Source: Nocardioides sp. zg-1228
GTDB taxonomy: Bacteria > Actinomycetota > Actinomycetes > Propionibacteriales > Nocardioidaceae
Length of the DNA stretch: 64,000 bases
Assembly: GCF_017086465.1 (NCBI RefSeq)
Contig: NZ_CP070961.1
Coordinates: 434,001-498,000, forward strand
Reading direction: 5' to 3'
The position numbers and the translations under genes are program-made. This document shows positions 1 to 7,610 of the stretch, piece after piece (position 1 is the stretch's first letter; each line of letters begins with the position of its first letter). The notes below the pieces were generated by a model. The model saw only the letters and a list, made by a program, of their open reading frames with translations. It searched no databases and was not told the DNA's origin.

Positions 1-235
1 GGGAGAGATGGGTGCCCTGGAGCAGCGACACCTTGCCGGTGGTGCGGCCCGTCGTGACGGCACCGACCTCGCGGGCCTCGACGCACGCCACCCGCAGTCC
101 GGCGCGGGCCAGCAGCAGGGCGGTCGTGAGGCCGGTGAGGCCGGCACCCACCACCAGCGCGTCGAGGGTGGCGCCCGGCGGGGGCAGCGGGTCGTCGGCC
201 ACGGGCGTCGCGCGGTCGAGCCACAGCGACGTCAC
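1..235 (-). CDS. FAD-dependent oxidoreductase, N-terminal fragment (runs off the left end)
   Basis: Only the first 78 or so codons are in the window. About 27 residues in, the protein has a Rossmann FAD-binding motif, VVGAGLTGLTTALLLARAG, followed by an acidic strand end (VACVEARE). The stretch TTGRTTGKVSLLQGTHL resembles the N-terminal part of DAO/GlpD-like oxidoreductases, some of which carry a C-terminal Rieske domain; that part is not visible here. The GTG start overlaps the stop of the upstream small gene by 4 nt (GTGA), so the two are translationally coupled. Substrate cannot be told. Confidence 0.8.
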   Translation of the reverse strand, partial: MTSLWLDRATPVADDPLPPPGATLDALVVGAGLTGLTTALLLARAGLRVACVEAREVGAVTTGRTTGKVSLLQGTHLS

Positions 236-420
236 GACTCGTCCTCCACCGGCTCGTCGGCACCCCGCTGCGGGGAGTCCGGCCCGGAGGCGTCGGGCTC
301 GGCGGGGTGGGCGGGCTCGTCGCTGGACTGGCGGGTGGGCTCGGCGTTGACCGGGTCGGTGTCGAGGTGGGTCTGCGGGTCGGTCCACGGCTCGTGCGAC
401 CGGTCGTCGGACGGACTCAT
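232..420 (-). CDS. Small acidic hydrophilic protein, unknown function
   Basis: A 62-residue protein rich in Asp, Glu, Pro, Ser and Thr (for example PHPAEPDASGP-like stretches), with no membrane segment and no domain I recognise; it is probably disordered. The ATG was chosen because AGGAGG lies about 6 nt upstream, a strong Shine-Dalgarno. Its TGA overlaps the GTG of the FAD oxidoreductase gene by 4 nt, so both are very likely one operon. It could be a small partner of the oxidoreductase or just a coupling ORF. Confidence 0.55.
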   Translation of the reverse strand: MSPSDDRSHEPWTDPQTHLDTDPVNAEPTRQSSDEPAHPAEPDASGPDSPQRGADEPVEDES

Positions 421-543
421 CTGGCCTCCTGGGGTGGGGTCGGGCACGCGGTCCCGGTACCCCGCCGGCAGGTGGCTAGTCCCCCCGGCGCCGATCCGAG
501 CGGGCACCGGCGGACGAATCCGTGCCGGGGGTGCATGAGCTCC

Positions 544-557
544 TACCCCAGGGGGTA
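544..557. promoter_or_regulatory. Palindrome TACCCC-AG-GGGGTA in the intergenic region
   Basis: Perfect 6-bp arms with a 2-nt centre, in the 275-nt gap between the HAD gene and the small-protein gene (both leftward). A near-identical element, ACCCC-AC-GGGGT, lies at 62925-62936 upstream of lon, and the reverse arrangement, GGGGTA-C-TACCCC, sits just before the LuxR-type gene at 2198-2210. It could be an operator, or contain a GGGTA-type -10 of the SigB/SigF class; no matching -35 was found. Confidence 0.3.
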
Positions 558-605
558 CATCGACTGCACGCCACGGTCGTCGCGATCGCGGCGGTCAGGC
601 GCGAG

Positions 606-655
606 GCCCGCCGGTCTCCACCTCCCGTACGCCGTGCGAGGTGACTCCGGCGGGC
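606..655 (-). terminator. Stem-loop downstream of the HAD gene
   Basis: Outer arms GCCCGCCGG (606-614) and CCGGCGGGC (647-655) pair perfectly. Inside them CACCTC (619-624) pairs with GAGGTG (638-643). The structure begins 40 nt after the HAD gene stop, so it is a reasonable terminator without a clear U tract, as is common in actinobacteria. Confidence 0.45.
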
Positions 656-695
656 TTCGTACGTTCCTCTCGCCGCGGACGCCCCGGGCGGGGCG

Positions 696-1370
696 TCAGG
701 GCAACCGGAGCGGGCCGCCCTCGAGGCGGGTCAGCAGGTCGCGCGGGCCGTCGTAGACCCACGACGCGCCGGCGGACGTCAGCCGCTCGCCGCTGATGCC
801 GCCGCTGCGCATCCCGATGGACGCGTGCCCGGCGGCCTCGGCGGACAGCACGTCCCACACGGCGTCGCCCACGACGACCGCCGAGGTGCCCCCACCCGCC
901 CGCTCGACCGAGAGCGCGACCATGTCGGGCGCCGGCTTGGTCGCCGCCCCGTCCGACCCGGTCACGATCGCCGCGAGGTGGCGGCGGACGCCGACGATGT
1001 CGAGCATCTCGTCGACGAGCGGGGCCTCCGACGAGCTGGCCAGCACCAGCCGGTGGCCGTGGCCGGCGAGCGACTCGACGAGGTCGGCGGCGCCGTCGAG
1101 GGCGCGCACGGTGCGGAGGGCGGACGCGAAGTAGTCGTCGTGCAACTTGCGCACGTCGTCGCCGACGGCGGCCTCGGCGGCATCCCCGGCGACGTGTCCG
1201 ACGAGCCGGTCGCCGCCCATGCCGATGGCCTCATGGACGCGGACCGCGCTGACGTGCAGGCCGACGTCGCGGAACGCCGCGTGCCACGCGACGACGTGCT
1301 GGTAGACCGAGTCGACCAGGGTGCCGTCCAGGTCGAGGACGACGACGGGGTGCTGGGTCTCAGGGCTCAC
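696..1370 (-). CDS. HAD-superfamily phosphatase (phosphoglycolate phosphatase-like)
   Basis: A 224-residue haloacid-dehalogenase-type hydrolase. Motif I, VVLDLDGTLVDS, lies at about residues 10-21 and holds the nucleophile Asp and the acid/base Asp. Motif II is LVLASSSEA, motif III the Lys of TKPAPDM, and motif IV VVGDAVWDV. A helical cap between motifs I and II indicates subclass C1 (the phosphoglycolate phosphatase / beta-phosphoglucomutase group). The GTG at 1370 puts motif I close to the N-terminus, as is usual. An ATG at 1403 would add 11 residues; neither has a clear ribosome site. The substrate is probably a small phosphate ester but cannot be named. Confidence 0.85.
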   Translation of the reverse strand: MSPETQHPVVVLDLDGTLVDSVYQHVVAWHAAFRDVGLHVSAVRVHEAIGMGGDRLVGHVAGDAAEAAVGDDVRKLHDDYFASALRTVRALDGAADLVESLAGHGHRLVLASSSEAPLVDEMLDIVGVRRHLAAIVTGSDGAATKPAPDMVALSVERAGGGTSAVVVGDAVWDVLSAEAAGHASIGMRSGGISGERLTSAGASWVYDGPRDLLTRLEGGPLRLP

Positions 1371-1489
1371 AGGCGCGTCGTACCCCGGTCGGGGAGAGGG
1401 CATGCATCATCGCCCGAGCGGGTGTGGCGAGGCCATGGGCGGACGGGGAGCATCGAAGTTCAGCCAACACCGATGTCGAGGGGATCGCC

Positions 1490-2155
1490 GTGGAGTTGCT
1501 GCCGCAAAGCCGGGAGGCGTTGGACGAGTATGTCACCTTGACGGTGGACGACATGGAGGGCCTGCTGCGGCTCATCGAGGGCTGGGCCGTGCGATCCGTG
1601 CCCGACTGCGTCGCGCTGAGCGTCACCCTGCTCGACGAGGACCTCACCTTCACCCTCGTCGACCGCGCCGCGACCGAGGGTGCCCACCACGGGGACGGCG
1701 AGCGTGCCGGCGCCGGGCCTGCGACGCCGGGACCGTCCCATCCGCTCGACGAGCTCGACTGGGCCGACATGGCCCGCGAGCGCGCGTTCGACGGCATCGC
1801 CAGCACGGTGTCGCTGCCGGTGGTCGAGCACGGCAGGGCCGTGCTCACCATCGACCTCTACGCCTCCACCACCTACGCGTTCCGCGACCGCATCGACGGG
1901 CTCGTGGAGGCCCTCGGGGTGTGGCAGGCCGGCGCGGTGACCAACGCCGACCTGGGCTTCGACAGCCTGCGTCGGGCCGAGCTGGCCCCCGAGCGGCTGC
2001 GCGAGCAGCGGCTGGTCGACGTGGCCGTCGGGCTGGTCGCGGCGCGGATGGCGGTGACCACCGACGCGGCGGCGCGGATGCTGGTCGCCGCGGCTGCCGA
2101 TGCCGGCGTCACCGAGACCGAGGCGGCCAGCGTCGCCCGCGCACTGCTGACCTGA
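1490..2155 (+). CDS. ANTAR-like domain regulatory protein with GAF-type N-terminus
   Basis: A 221-residue soluble protein. Residues 1 to about 150 look like a divergent GAF sensor with a variable Gly/Ala/Pro-rich insert. The C-terminal 60 residues (LREQRLVDVAVGLVAARM, then VTTDAAARMLVAAAAD) match the spacing of ANTAR domains, which bind RNA antiterminator hairpins. The GTG start was picked because GAGGGG lies about 7 nt upstream; an in-frame ATG 66 nt earlier is possible. Two more ANTAR-type genes sit at 14.6-15.7 kb. The signal sensed is unknown. Confidence 0.65.
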   Translation: MELLPQSREALDEYVTLTVDDMEGLLRLIEGWAVRSVPDCVALSVTLLDEDLTFTLVDRAATEGAHHGDGERAGAGPATPGPSHPLDELDWADMARERAFDGIASTVSLPVVEHGRAVLTIDLYASTTYAFRDRIDGLVEALGVWQAGAVTNADLGFDSLRRAELAPERLREQRLVDVAVGLVAARMAVTTDAAARMLVAAAADAGVTETEAASVARALLT

Positions 2156-2197
2156 CCGCGACCGTTCACAAGGCCCCGTGCATGCGCCACGCCCTTC

Positions 2198-2210
2198 GGG
2201 GTACTACCCC
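2198..2210. promoter_or_regulatory. Palindrome GGGGTA-C-TACCCC before the LuxR-type gene
   Basis: Perfect 6-bp arms around one base, ending 4 nt before the chosen ATG. A regulator bound here, or the hairpin itself in mRNA, could block translation or transcription of the gene. See the related elements at 544-557 and 62925-62936. Confidence 0.3.
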
Positions 2211-2213
2211 CTC

Positions 2214-2879
2214 ATGCAACGACCCAATGCCCCCGTCACGCGCCACGTCAAGGTGGCGATCATGGAGGAGAGCGAGCTCGTCGTGCACGGCCTGCGCGCC
2301 ATGCTCGAGCCCCACTCCGCACTGGTCACCGTGGTGTCCCACCGGGTCGACGGCCCCGCACCGCTGTGCGACCTGACCCTCTACGAACCCCACCGCCGCA
2401 CCGCCGGCGTCCGCCCCGCCCCCCAGCGCTTCCCGACGCGGATGGTCGCGTTCGGCTGGGACTGCAGCCCCGAGGCGGTGTCCACCGAGATGTCGCGCGG
2501 TGCCGCGGGCTTCGTCAGCAAGTGGCTGCCGGCGCGGCGCCTCGTGTGGAACCTGCTCCAGATCGCCGACGGCCGGGTCGTGGTCGACGCGTGGACCGGC
2601 CAGGCCGAGGCCGAGAAGGCGGCGGCCGAGAAGTGGCCGCTCACCCAGCGCGAGACCGAGGTGCTCTCGATGATCGCGGCCGGCAAGGCCAACCGCGAGA
2701 TCGCCGAGGAGACCAACCTCAGCATCAACTCGGTGAAGTCCTACATCCGCGGCGCCTACTCCAAGATCGAGGTCACGTCACGCTCGCAGGCCGTCCTGTG
2801 GGCGATCCAGCACGGGCTGCTGATGTCGCCCGAGCCCGAGGGCCCCCGGCCCCGCCTCGCGGCCCACGCTGCGCGATGA
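2214..2879 (+). CDS. LuxR/NarL-type response regulator with degenerate receiver
   Basis: A 221-residue protein. Residues 10-125 have the fold pattern of a receiver (VKVAIMEESELVVHGLRAML, then a late EMSRGAAGFVSKW helix-strand with the conserved Lys). However, the usual phospho-acceptor strand reads CDLTLYEP, so no Asp sits at the normal site, and the acidic cluster near the N-terminus is EES. The C-terminal GerE helix-turn-helix is intact (LTQRETEVLSMIAAGK, NREIAEETNLSINSVKSYI). The protein is probably a phosphorylation-independent DNA-binding regulator. Its stop overlaps the start of the F420-type oxidoreductase (ATGA), suggesting it controls or accompanies that gene. Confidence 0.8.
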   Translation: MQRPNAPVTRHVKVAIMEESELVVHGLRAMLEPHSALVTVVSHRVDGPAPLCDLTLYEPHRRTAGVRPAPQRFPTRMVAFGWDCSPEAVSTEMSRGAAGFVSKWLPARRLVWNLLQIADGRVVVDAWTGQAEAEKAAAEKWPLTQRETEVLSMIAAGKANREIAEETNLSINSVKSYIRGAYSKIEVTSRSQAVLWAIQHGLLMSPEPEGPRPRLAAHAAR

Positions 2880-3841
2880 CGCGCTTCGGCTACTTCCTCT
2901 CGTGTGAGGAGTACGCCCCCGACGAGCTGCTCGAGCAGGCGCGGCTGGCGGAGCGCGCCGGCTTCGACAGCCTGTGGATCAGCGACCACTTCCACCCGTG
3001 GACCAACGCCCAGGGGCAGTCGCCGTTCGTCTGGTCGATGATCGGCGCGATCGCCCAGGTCTGCGACCTGCCGGTCACCACCGCCGTCACCTGCCCCACC
3101 GTGCGGACGCATCCGGCGATCGTCGCCCAGGCGGCGGCGACGTCGGCGGTGCTGCTCGGCGAGGGGCGGTTCACCCTCGGCGTCGGCACGGGCGAGGCGC
3201 TCAACGAGCACGTGCTCGGCGACCGCTGGCCCCACGCCGAGCAGCGCCTGGGGATGCTCGAGGAGGCGGTCGAGGTGATCCGCGAGCTGTGGACCGGCGA
3301 GGTGGTCTCCCGCGAGGGCCGGCACTACACGGTCGACACCGCCCGCATCTACACGCTCCCCGACCAGCCGCCGCCGATCTACATGAGCGCCTTCGGTCCG
3401 AAGGCGCTCGACGTCGCGTGCCGCATCGCCGACGGGTTCATCACCACCCAGCCCGACGGTGAGTCGGTGGAGGCGTTCCGCGCGGCCAAGGGCGCCGACG
3501 CCCCGACGCAGGCCGGCTTCAAGGTGGCCTGGGGCCCCTCCCGCGACGCCGCGATCGACGCGGCCTACGAGCTGTGGCCCAACTCCGGCGTCCCCGGTGA
3601 GCTCAGCCAGGTGCTGCCCAGCCCGCAGCACTTCGAGCAGGCCAGCGAGCTCGTCACCCGCGAGGCGTTCGCCGAGCAGGGCGCCTTCGGCCCCGACGTC
3701 GCCGACCACGTGGCGGCCTACGCCCCCTTCGTCGACGCCGGGTTCACCGAGGTCTACGTCGCCAACATGGGCCCCCACTACGCCGACATGCTCGCCGCCT
3801 ACGGCTCCGACGTCCTCCCCCAGCTGCGCGACCAGGCCTGA
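2876..3841 (+). CDS. F420-dependent LLM-class oxidoreductase (TIGR03557-like, Fgd relative)
   Basis: A 321-residue luciferase-like TIM barrel. It has the F420-pocket signatures of the glucose-6-phosphate dehydrogenase relatives: SDHFHPW near residue 38, [10 protein letters not shown] at about 104-113, and IADGFITTQPDG later. It lacks the SGKG sugar-phosphate loop that Fgd has (compare the gene at 17803), so the substrate is probably not glucose 6-phosphate. These enzymes move a hydride between F420 and an organic substrate in the cytosol. The ATG overlaps the preceding regulator stop by 4 nt. Confidence 0.85.
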   Translation: MTRFGYFLSCEEYAPDELLEQARLAERAGFDSLWISDHFHPWTNAQGQSPFVWSMIGAIAQVCDLPVTTAVTCPTVRTHPAIVAQAAATSAVLLGEGRFTLGVGTGEALNEHVLGDRWPHAEQRLGMLEEAVEVIRELWTGEVVSREGRHYTVDTARIYTLPDQPPPIYMSAFGPKALDVACRIADGFITTQPDGESVEAFRAAKGADAPTQAGFKVAWGPSRDAAIDAAYELWPNSGVPGELSQVLPSPQHFEQASELVTREAFAEQGAFGPDVADHVAAYAPFVDAGFTEVYVANMGPHYADMLAAYGSDVLPQLRDQA

Positions 3842-3880
3842 GCCCGGGGCTCGCTTCTCCGCTTCGTCGGCGTTCCCGGT

Positions 3881-3930
<50 letters not shown>

Positions 3931-3952
3931 AGTCCCCGCTCGAGCGGGGACT
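3931..3952. terminator. Perfect 22-nt palindrome between convergent genes
   Basis: AGTCCCCGCTC-GAGCGGGGACT, 11-bp arms without a loop, 90 nt after the stop of the F420-type oxidoreductase. With the next palindrome it can act as a bidirectional terminator for that gene and the leftward gene ending at 4048. Confidence 0.55.
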
Positions 3953-3956
3953 CCGT

Positions 3957-3988
3957 CACCTGGAGGGGGTTGCAACCCCCTCCAGGTG
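3957..3988. terminator. Perfect 32-nt palindrome (second of the pair)
   Basis: CACCTGGAGGGGGTTG is followed by its exact reverse complement, a very stable hairpin in either transcript. It starts 4 nt after the first palindrome. Being a fully symmetric pair, it may also be a REP-like element; a genome search for copies would tell. Confidence 0.55.
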
Positions 3989-4047
3989 TCAGACTTCCCC
4001 ACCAAGTCGGGCGTACGCCCGCCACGCGCGTACGCCCGCCCGGCCGC

Positions 4048-4509
4048 TCAGTCGTCGAACTCCGGGTGCCCCTCGACGTCGGCGGGGCGCGCCTCGTGGC
4101 CCTCCCTGCCGCGGGTGCGGAGCTGCTCCTTCGTCTCCGCCTCGAAGACGTGGCGCCGGCCGTCCATGAGCTCGTCGAGGATGCGCTGGTGCAGGCCCTT
4201 GGTGCGGGCGTAGAAGCCGTCGTCGAAGGCCTCGACCATCTGGAACGACCACATGCCGGGGAGCGGGTTCTGGCCGAGGACGTCGCGGTCGAGGGCGTCG
4301 GCCAGCTCGTCGTGGCCGGCCTCGCGTACCAGCGCCGTGGCCTCCTCCATCGTGGTCTCGGCGCTGCCCATGAGGCGGTGGAAGGCGTAGAGGTGCCCGC
4401 GGGCGTCCTCGACGTGGTCGAGGGCGGCGGAGAGCTTGCCCACCGCCTCCACGGTCTCGTCGGTGACGCCGTCGGGCCGTCGGTGCTCGGGGGAGGGCGT
4501 GTCGTCCAT
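4048..4509 (-). CDS. Hypothetical helical soluble protein
   Basis: A 153-residue protein, hydrophilic and predicted mostly helical (VGKLSAALDHVEDARGHLYA, TTMEEATALVREAG, GFYARTKGLHQRILDELMDG). It ends in a charged tail rich in Arg, Glu and Gly. I do not recognise a family. The ATG at 4509 gives a sensible N-terminus (MDDTPSPEHRRPDG). It lies 52 nt downstream of the CinA-like gene on the same strand and might be co-transcribed. Confidence 0.7.
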   Translation of the reverse strand: MDDTPSPEHRRPDGVTDETVEAVGKLSAALDHVEDARGHLYAFHRLMGSAETTMEEATALVREAGHDELADALDRDVLGQNPLPGMWSFQMVEAFDDGFYARTKGLHQRILDELMDGRRHVFEAETKEQLRTRGREGHEARPADVEGHPEFDD

Positions 4510-4561
4510 GCCCTGAGGTTCACAGACAGTCCGGCCGCGCCACCACCTGCCAACGGGCGGG

Positions 4562-5083
4562 TCAGGAGCTGCTGGCCGGTACGCGCGACAGCTCGTCGGC
4601 GAGCTCGTCGAGCGCGAGGCTCGTCGCCGCGGCGACCACCTCGGAGGGATCGCCGCCGAGCCGGACGAGGAGCTCGCGGGTGCCTTCGCCGGTGGCGATC
4701 GCGAGGTGCACGGTGCCGGCCGGCTGGTCCTCCTGCGGTCCCGGCCCGCCCACGCCGGTGATGCCCAGCGCGACGTCGGCGCCCAGCAGCCGGCGCGCAC
4801 CGGCCGCCATCTCCTGCGCGCACCGCGCCGTCACGACGGGCCCGCGGGTCACGCCCAGCACCTCGAACTTGACCTCCTCGTCGTAGGCGACGACCGCGCC
4901 GCGGTACCACTCGCTGGCCGCCTCGCCCCGGCCGAGGAAGGACGAGATCCGGCCCGCGGTGAGCGACTCCGCGGCGGCGACCCGCAACCCCCGGGAGGTC
5001 GCGAGGTCGGCGATCCGCTGGGCGCGGTCCGCGTCGGTCGGCTCGTCGGTCGGCTGGTCGGTCGGCTCACGGTCGCCGGGCAC
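4562..5083 (-). CDS. CinA C-terminal family protein (NMN amidohydrolase-like)
   Basis: A 173-residue protein equivalent to the stand-alone CinA C-terminal / PncC domain, which deamidates nicotinamide mononucleotide to nicotinate mononucleotide in NAD recycling. Visible hallmarks are AAAESLTAGRIS near residue 36 (active-site Ser/Thr stretch), VVAYDEEVKFEVLGV, and LGITGVGGPGPQ. The N-terminal 20 residues are a low-complexity Thr-Asp-Gln-Pro repeat encoded by a 12-bp tandem repeat and are probably disordered. No N-terminal molybdopterin-binding CinA domain is present. It is divergent from the zinc dehydrogenase gene. Confidence 0.85.
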   Translation of the reverse strand: MPGDREPTDQPTDEPTDADRAQRIADLATSRGLRVAAAESLTAGRISSFLGRGEAASEWYRGAVVAYDEEVKFEVLGVTRGPVVTARCAQEMAAGARRLLGADVALGITGVGGPGPQEDQPAGTVHLAIATGEGTRELLVRLGGDPSEVVAAATSLALDELADELSRVPASSS

Positions 5084-5263
5084 GGGTCACCTCTCGTTCG
5101 GTCGGTCTGCGCGGTCGGCTCCACTGATTCCCCGGCGCCCGCGGGCCCATGCGCGGGTGAGCAGCGCCACGCATGGACGGCGCCATCCGGGGCACTGGGG
5201 TGGACGACCGGGTGCGCGACGACCGCGCACGAGGCCACGACCGACCGAGGAGGTCTTTGCTCG

Positions 5264-6445
5264 ATGAAGGCAGTCACCTGGCAGGGCAAGCAGGACATGC
5301 AGGTCAAGGAGGTCCCCGACGCAGCGATCGAGGAGCGCACCGACGTCGTCGTCGAGATCACCTCGACCGCGCTGTGCGGATCCGACCTGCACCTCTACGA
5401 CCCGCTCTCGCCCTTCATGGCGCCGGGCGACGTCGTCGGCCACGAGCCCATGGGCATCGTGCGCGACGTCGGGTCGGCCGTGACCAGCCTGACCCCGGGC
5501 GACCGCGTCGTGGTGCCGTTCAACATCAGCTGCGGCACGTGCTGGATGTGCAACCGCGGCCTCCAGAGCCAGTGCGAGACCACCCAGAACACCGACACCG
5601 GCACCGGTGCCAGCCTCTTCGGCTACAGCAAGCTCTACGGCCAGGTCCCCGGCGGCCAGGCCGAGCTCCTGCGGGTGCCGTTCGGCGACACGCTGCCGAT
5701 CAAGGTGCCGCACGGCCCGCCCGACGACCGCTTCCTCTTCCTCTCCGACGTGCTGCCCACCGCCTGGCAGGCCGTGGAGTACGCCGAGGTGGAGCCCGGC
5801 GGCACGCTGCTCGTCGTCGGCGCCGGCCCGATCGGTGACATGGCGGCCCGCATCGGCCTGCACCGCGGCCTGCGCGTCATCGTCGTCGACTCCGTGCGCG
5901 AGCGGCTGGCCCGCGTCCACGGTCGCGGCGCCGAGACCATCGACTTCACCGAGGTGGACGGCGTGGGCGACGCGGTGCGCGGGCTGACCGACGGCCGCGG
6001 CGCCGACGGTGTCATCGACGCGGTCGGCATGGAGGCGCACGGCTCGCCGGTCGCCGAGACCGCCCAGAAGGCGCTCGGCCTGCTGCCCAGGAAGGTGCAG
6101 GAGAAGGTCATGCTCAACTTCGGCGTCGACCGCCTCGCCGCGCTGATGAGCTGCATCGACAGCGTGCGCCGCGGCGGCACGATCAGCATCTCGGGCGTCT
6201 ACGGCGCCCCCACCGATCCGCTGCCGATGTTCCAGCTCTTCGACAAGCAGGTCCAGGTGCGGATGGGTCAGGCCAACGTGCGCCGCTGGAGCGACGACAT
6301 CCTCGCGCTGCTGCAGCAGGAGGACGACGTCCTCGGCGTCGAGTCGTTCGCCACCCACCACCTCGACCTCGACGCCGCACCCGAGGCCTACCGGCAGTTC
6401 CGTGACAAGGAGGACGGCATGGTCAAGGTGGTGTTCCGACCGTGA
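5264..6445 (+). CDS. Zinc-dependent medium-chain alcohol dehydrogenase
   Basis: A 393-residue MDR-family enzyme. Catalytic zinc ligands are in ALCGSDLHLY (residues 37-46) and VVGHEPMG. The structural zinc site has four Cys in CGTCWMCNRGLQSQC. The cofactor fold carries VVGAGPIGDMA near residue 187, followed by VIVVDS, which suggests NAD(H). The insert around 265-300 resembles the glutathione-independent formaldehyde dehydrogenase branch. A GAGGAGG ribosome site lies upstream of the ATG. It is the first gene of an overlapping trio with the haem-oxygenase-like enzyme and the CDGSH protein; the substrate is unknown. Confidence 0.88.
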   Translation: MKAVTWQGKQDMQVKEVPDAAIEERTDVVVEITSTALCGSDLHLYDPLSPFMAPGDVVGHEPMGIVRDVGSAVTSLTPGDRVVVPFNISCGTCWMCNRGLQSQCETTQNTDTGTGASLFGYSKLYGQVPGGQAELLRVPFGDTLPIKVPHGPPDDRFLFLSDVLPTAWQAVEYAEVEPGGTLLVVGAGPIGDMAARIGLHRGLRVIVVDSVRERLARVHGRGAETIDFTEVDGVGDAVRGLTDGRGADGVIDAVGMEAHGSPVAETAQKALGLLPRKVQEKVMLNFGVDRLAALMSCIDSVRRGGTISISGVYGAPTDPLPMFQLFDKQVQVRMGQANVRRWSDDILALLQQEDDVLGVESFATHHLDLDAAPEAYRQFRDKEDGMVKVVFRP

Positions 6446-7398
6446 GGCTGCCCAAGCCGCGAGGCGTGCTGAGCGAGTGGCTCGTCGCCCGGCTCGCCGA
6501 GCCGGGCCTCGGGCGCCCGGCCCCCGAGGCCGACTCCCGCGACGACGAGGCGATCTCGCTGTGGACGCTGCACGAGCTGTCGTTCCGCGGCTTCGAGGAC
6601 GCCGACGACCGCGCCGAGTGGGACCCCGAGCTGCTCGCCGTGCGCCGCGACCTCGAGACCGCTCTCGAGGACCGGCTGCGGGCGCGGTGGGCCGAGGCCT
6701 CCGCCTCCTCTGAGCCCGCTCCGGACGACGTGCCGACCGCGCTCGAGGACCTCGTCGCGGCGGACGACGGGCCGTCGCTGGCCGACCACGTCCGCCGGCA
6801 CGCCGACCGCGAGCAGGTGCTCGAGCTGCTGCGGCAGCGCTCGGTCTACCACCTCAAGGAGTCCGACCCGTCGGCCTTCGTCGTGCCCCGGCTGCCCGTG
6901 CGGGCGAAGGCGGCGCTGATGGCGCTGCAGTTCGACGAGTACGGCGACGGCGACCCCAACCGGCTGCACTCCCACCTCTTCGCCCGCGGTCTCGAGGCCG
7001 TCGGCCTGCGTGCGGAGTACGGCGCCTACGTCGACGACGCGATCACCGAGAACCTCGAGATGAACAACGCCGGCTCGCTCTTCGGGCTGCACCGCCGTCT
7101 GCGCGGCGCCGCGATGGGTCACCTCGCGGCGTTCGAGATGACCAGCTCGCTGCCCTCGCGCAAGATGGTGCAGGGCCTCGAGCGGCTCGAGCTCGACGGG
7201 CCGATGTCGGCCTACTACGACGAGCACGTCGAGGCCGACGCGATCCACGAGCACCTCGCGGCCCGCGACATCTGCGGGACCCTCGCCGAGGACGAGCCCG
7301 ACCAGCTCACCGAGATCCTCTTCGGCGCGTTCACCTGCCTCGACGTCGAGGCCCGCTTCGCCACCGCGATGCTGACCGCCTGGGGCGTGGACAGGTGA
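6442..7398 (+). CDS. Iron-containing redox enzyme, haem-oxygenase-like fold (probable diiron oxidase)
   Basis: A 318-residue all-helical protein. The C-terminal two thirds matches the 'iron-containing redox enzyme' group of the haem-oxygenase-like superfamily, to which UndA-type diiron oxidases belong. Candidate metal ligands are the Glu and His residues of QFDEYGDG, NRLHSHLF, HLAAFEMTSS and HVEADAIHEHLA. The first 150 residues form an acidic, less conserved extension (DEAISLWTLHELSFRGFEDA). The GTG start overlaps the dehydrogenase stop (GTGA) and the stop overlaps the next gene, so all three should be made together. The reaction is not predictable from sequence. Confidence 0.8.
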   Translation: MRLPKPRGVLSEWLVARLAEPGLGRPAPEADSRDDEAISLWTLHELSFRGFEDADDRAEWDPELLAVRRDLETALEDRLRARWAEASASSEPAPDDVPTALEDLVAADDGPSLADHVRRHADREQVLELLRQRSVYHLKESDPSAFVVPRLPVRAKAALMALQFDEYGDGDPNRLHSHLFARGLEAVGLRAEYGAYVDDAITENLEMNNAGSLFGLHRRLRGAAMGHLAAFEMTSSLPSRKMVQGLERLELDGPMSAYYDEHVEADAIHEHLAARDICGTLAEDEPDQLTEILFGAFTCLDVEARFATAMLTAWGVDR

Positions 7399-7595
7399 CC
7401 GCGCGCGACTTCGACCACCCCGACGTGGTGCTGGTGCCGCACGGGCCGATGCTGCTGCGCGGCGCGGAGTCGGTGCAGGACCTCGACGGCACCGTCCACG
7501 CCGTCGACCGGCCCGTGGTGGCGCTGTGCCGGTGCGAGAAGTCGAGCCGGCTGCCGTGGTGCGACGGGACCCACAAGGTCATCCCGCGCCCCTGA
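7395..7595 (+). CDS. CDGSH-type iron-sulfur protein
   Basis: A 66-residue protein with the complete CDGSH cluster motif, CRCEKSSRLPWCDGTH, near the C-terminus. Three Cys and one His normally hold a [2Fe-2S] cluster. There is no membrane anchor, so it is a soluble miniature redox carrier. The GTG start overlaps the stop of the diiron-like enzyme by 4 nt. Given that coupling, it most likely passes electrons to or from that enzyme; this is inference. Confidence 0.9.
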   Translation: MTARDFDHPDVVLVPHGPMLLRGAESVQDLDGTVHAVDRPVVALCRCEKSSRLPWCDGTHKVIPRP

Positions 7596-7610
7596 GCACC
7601 GATCCTCGGC

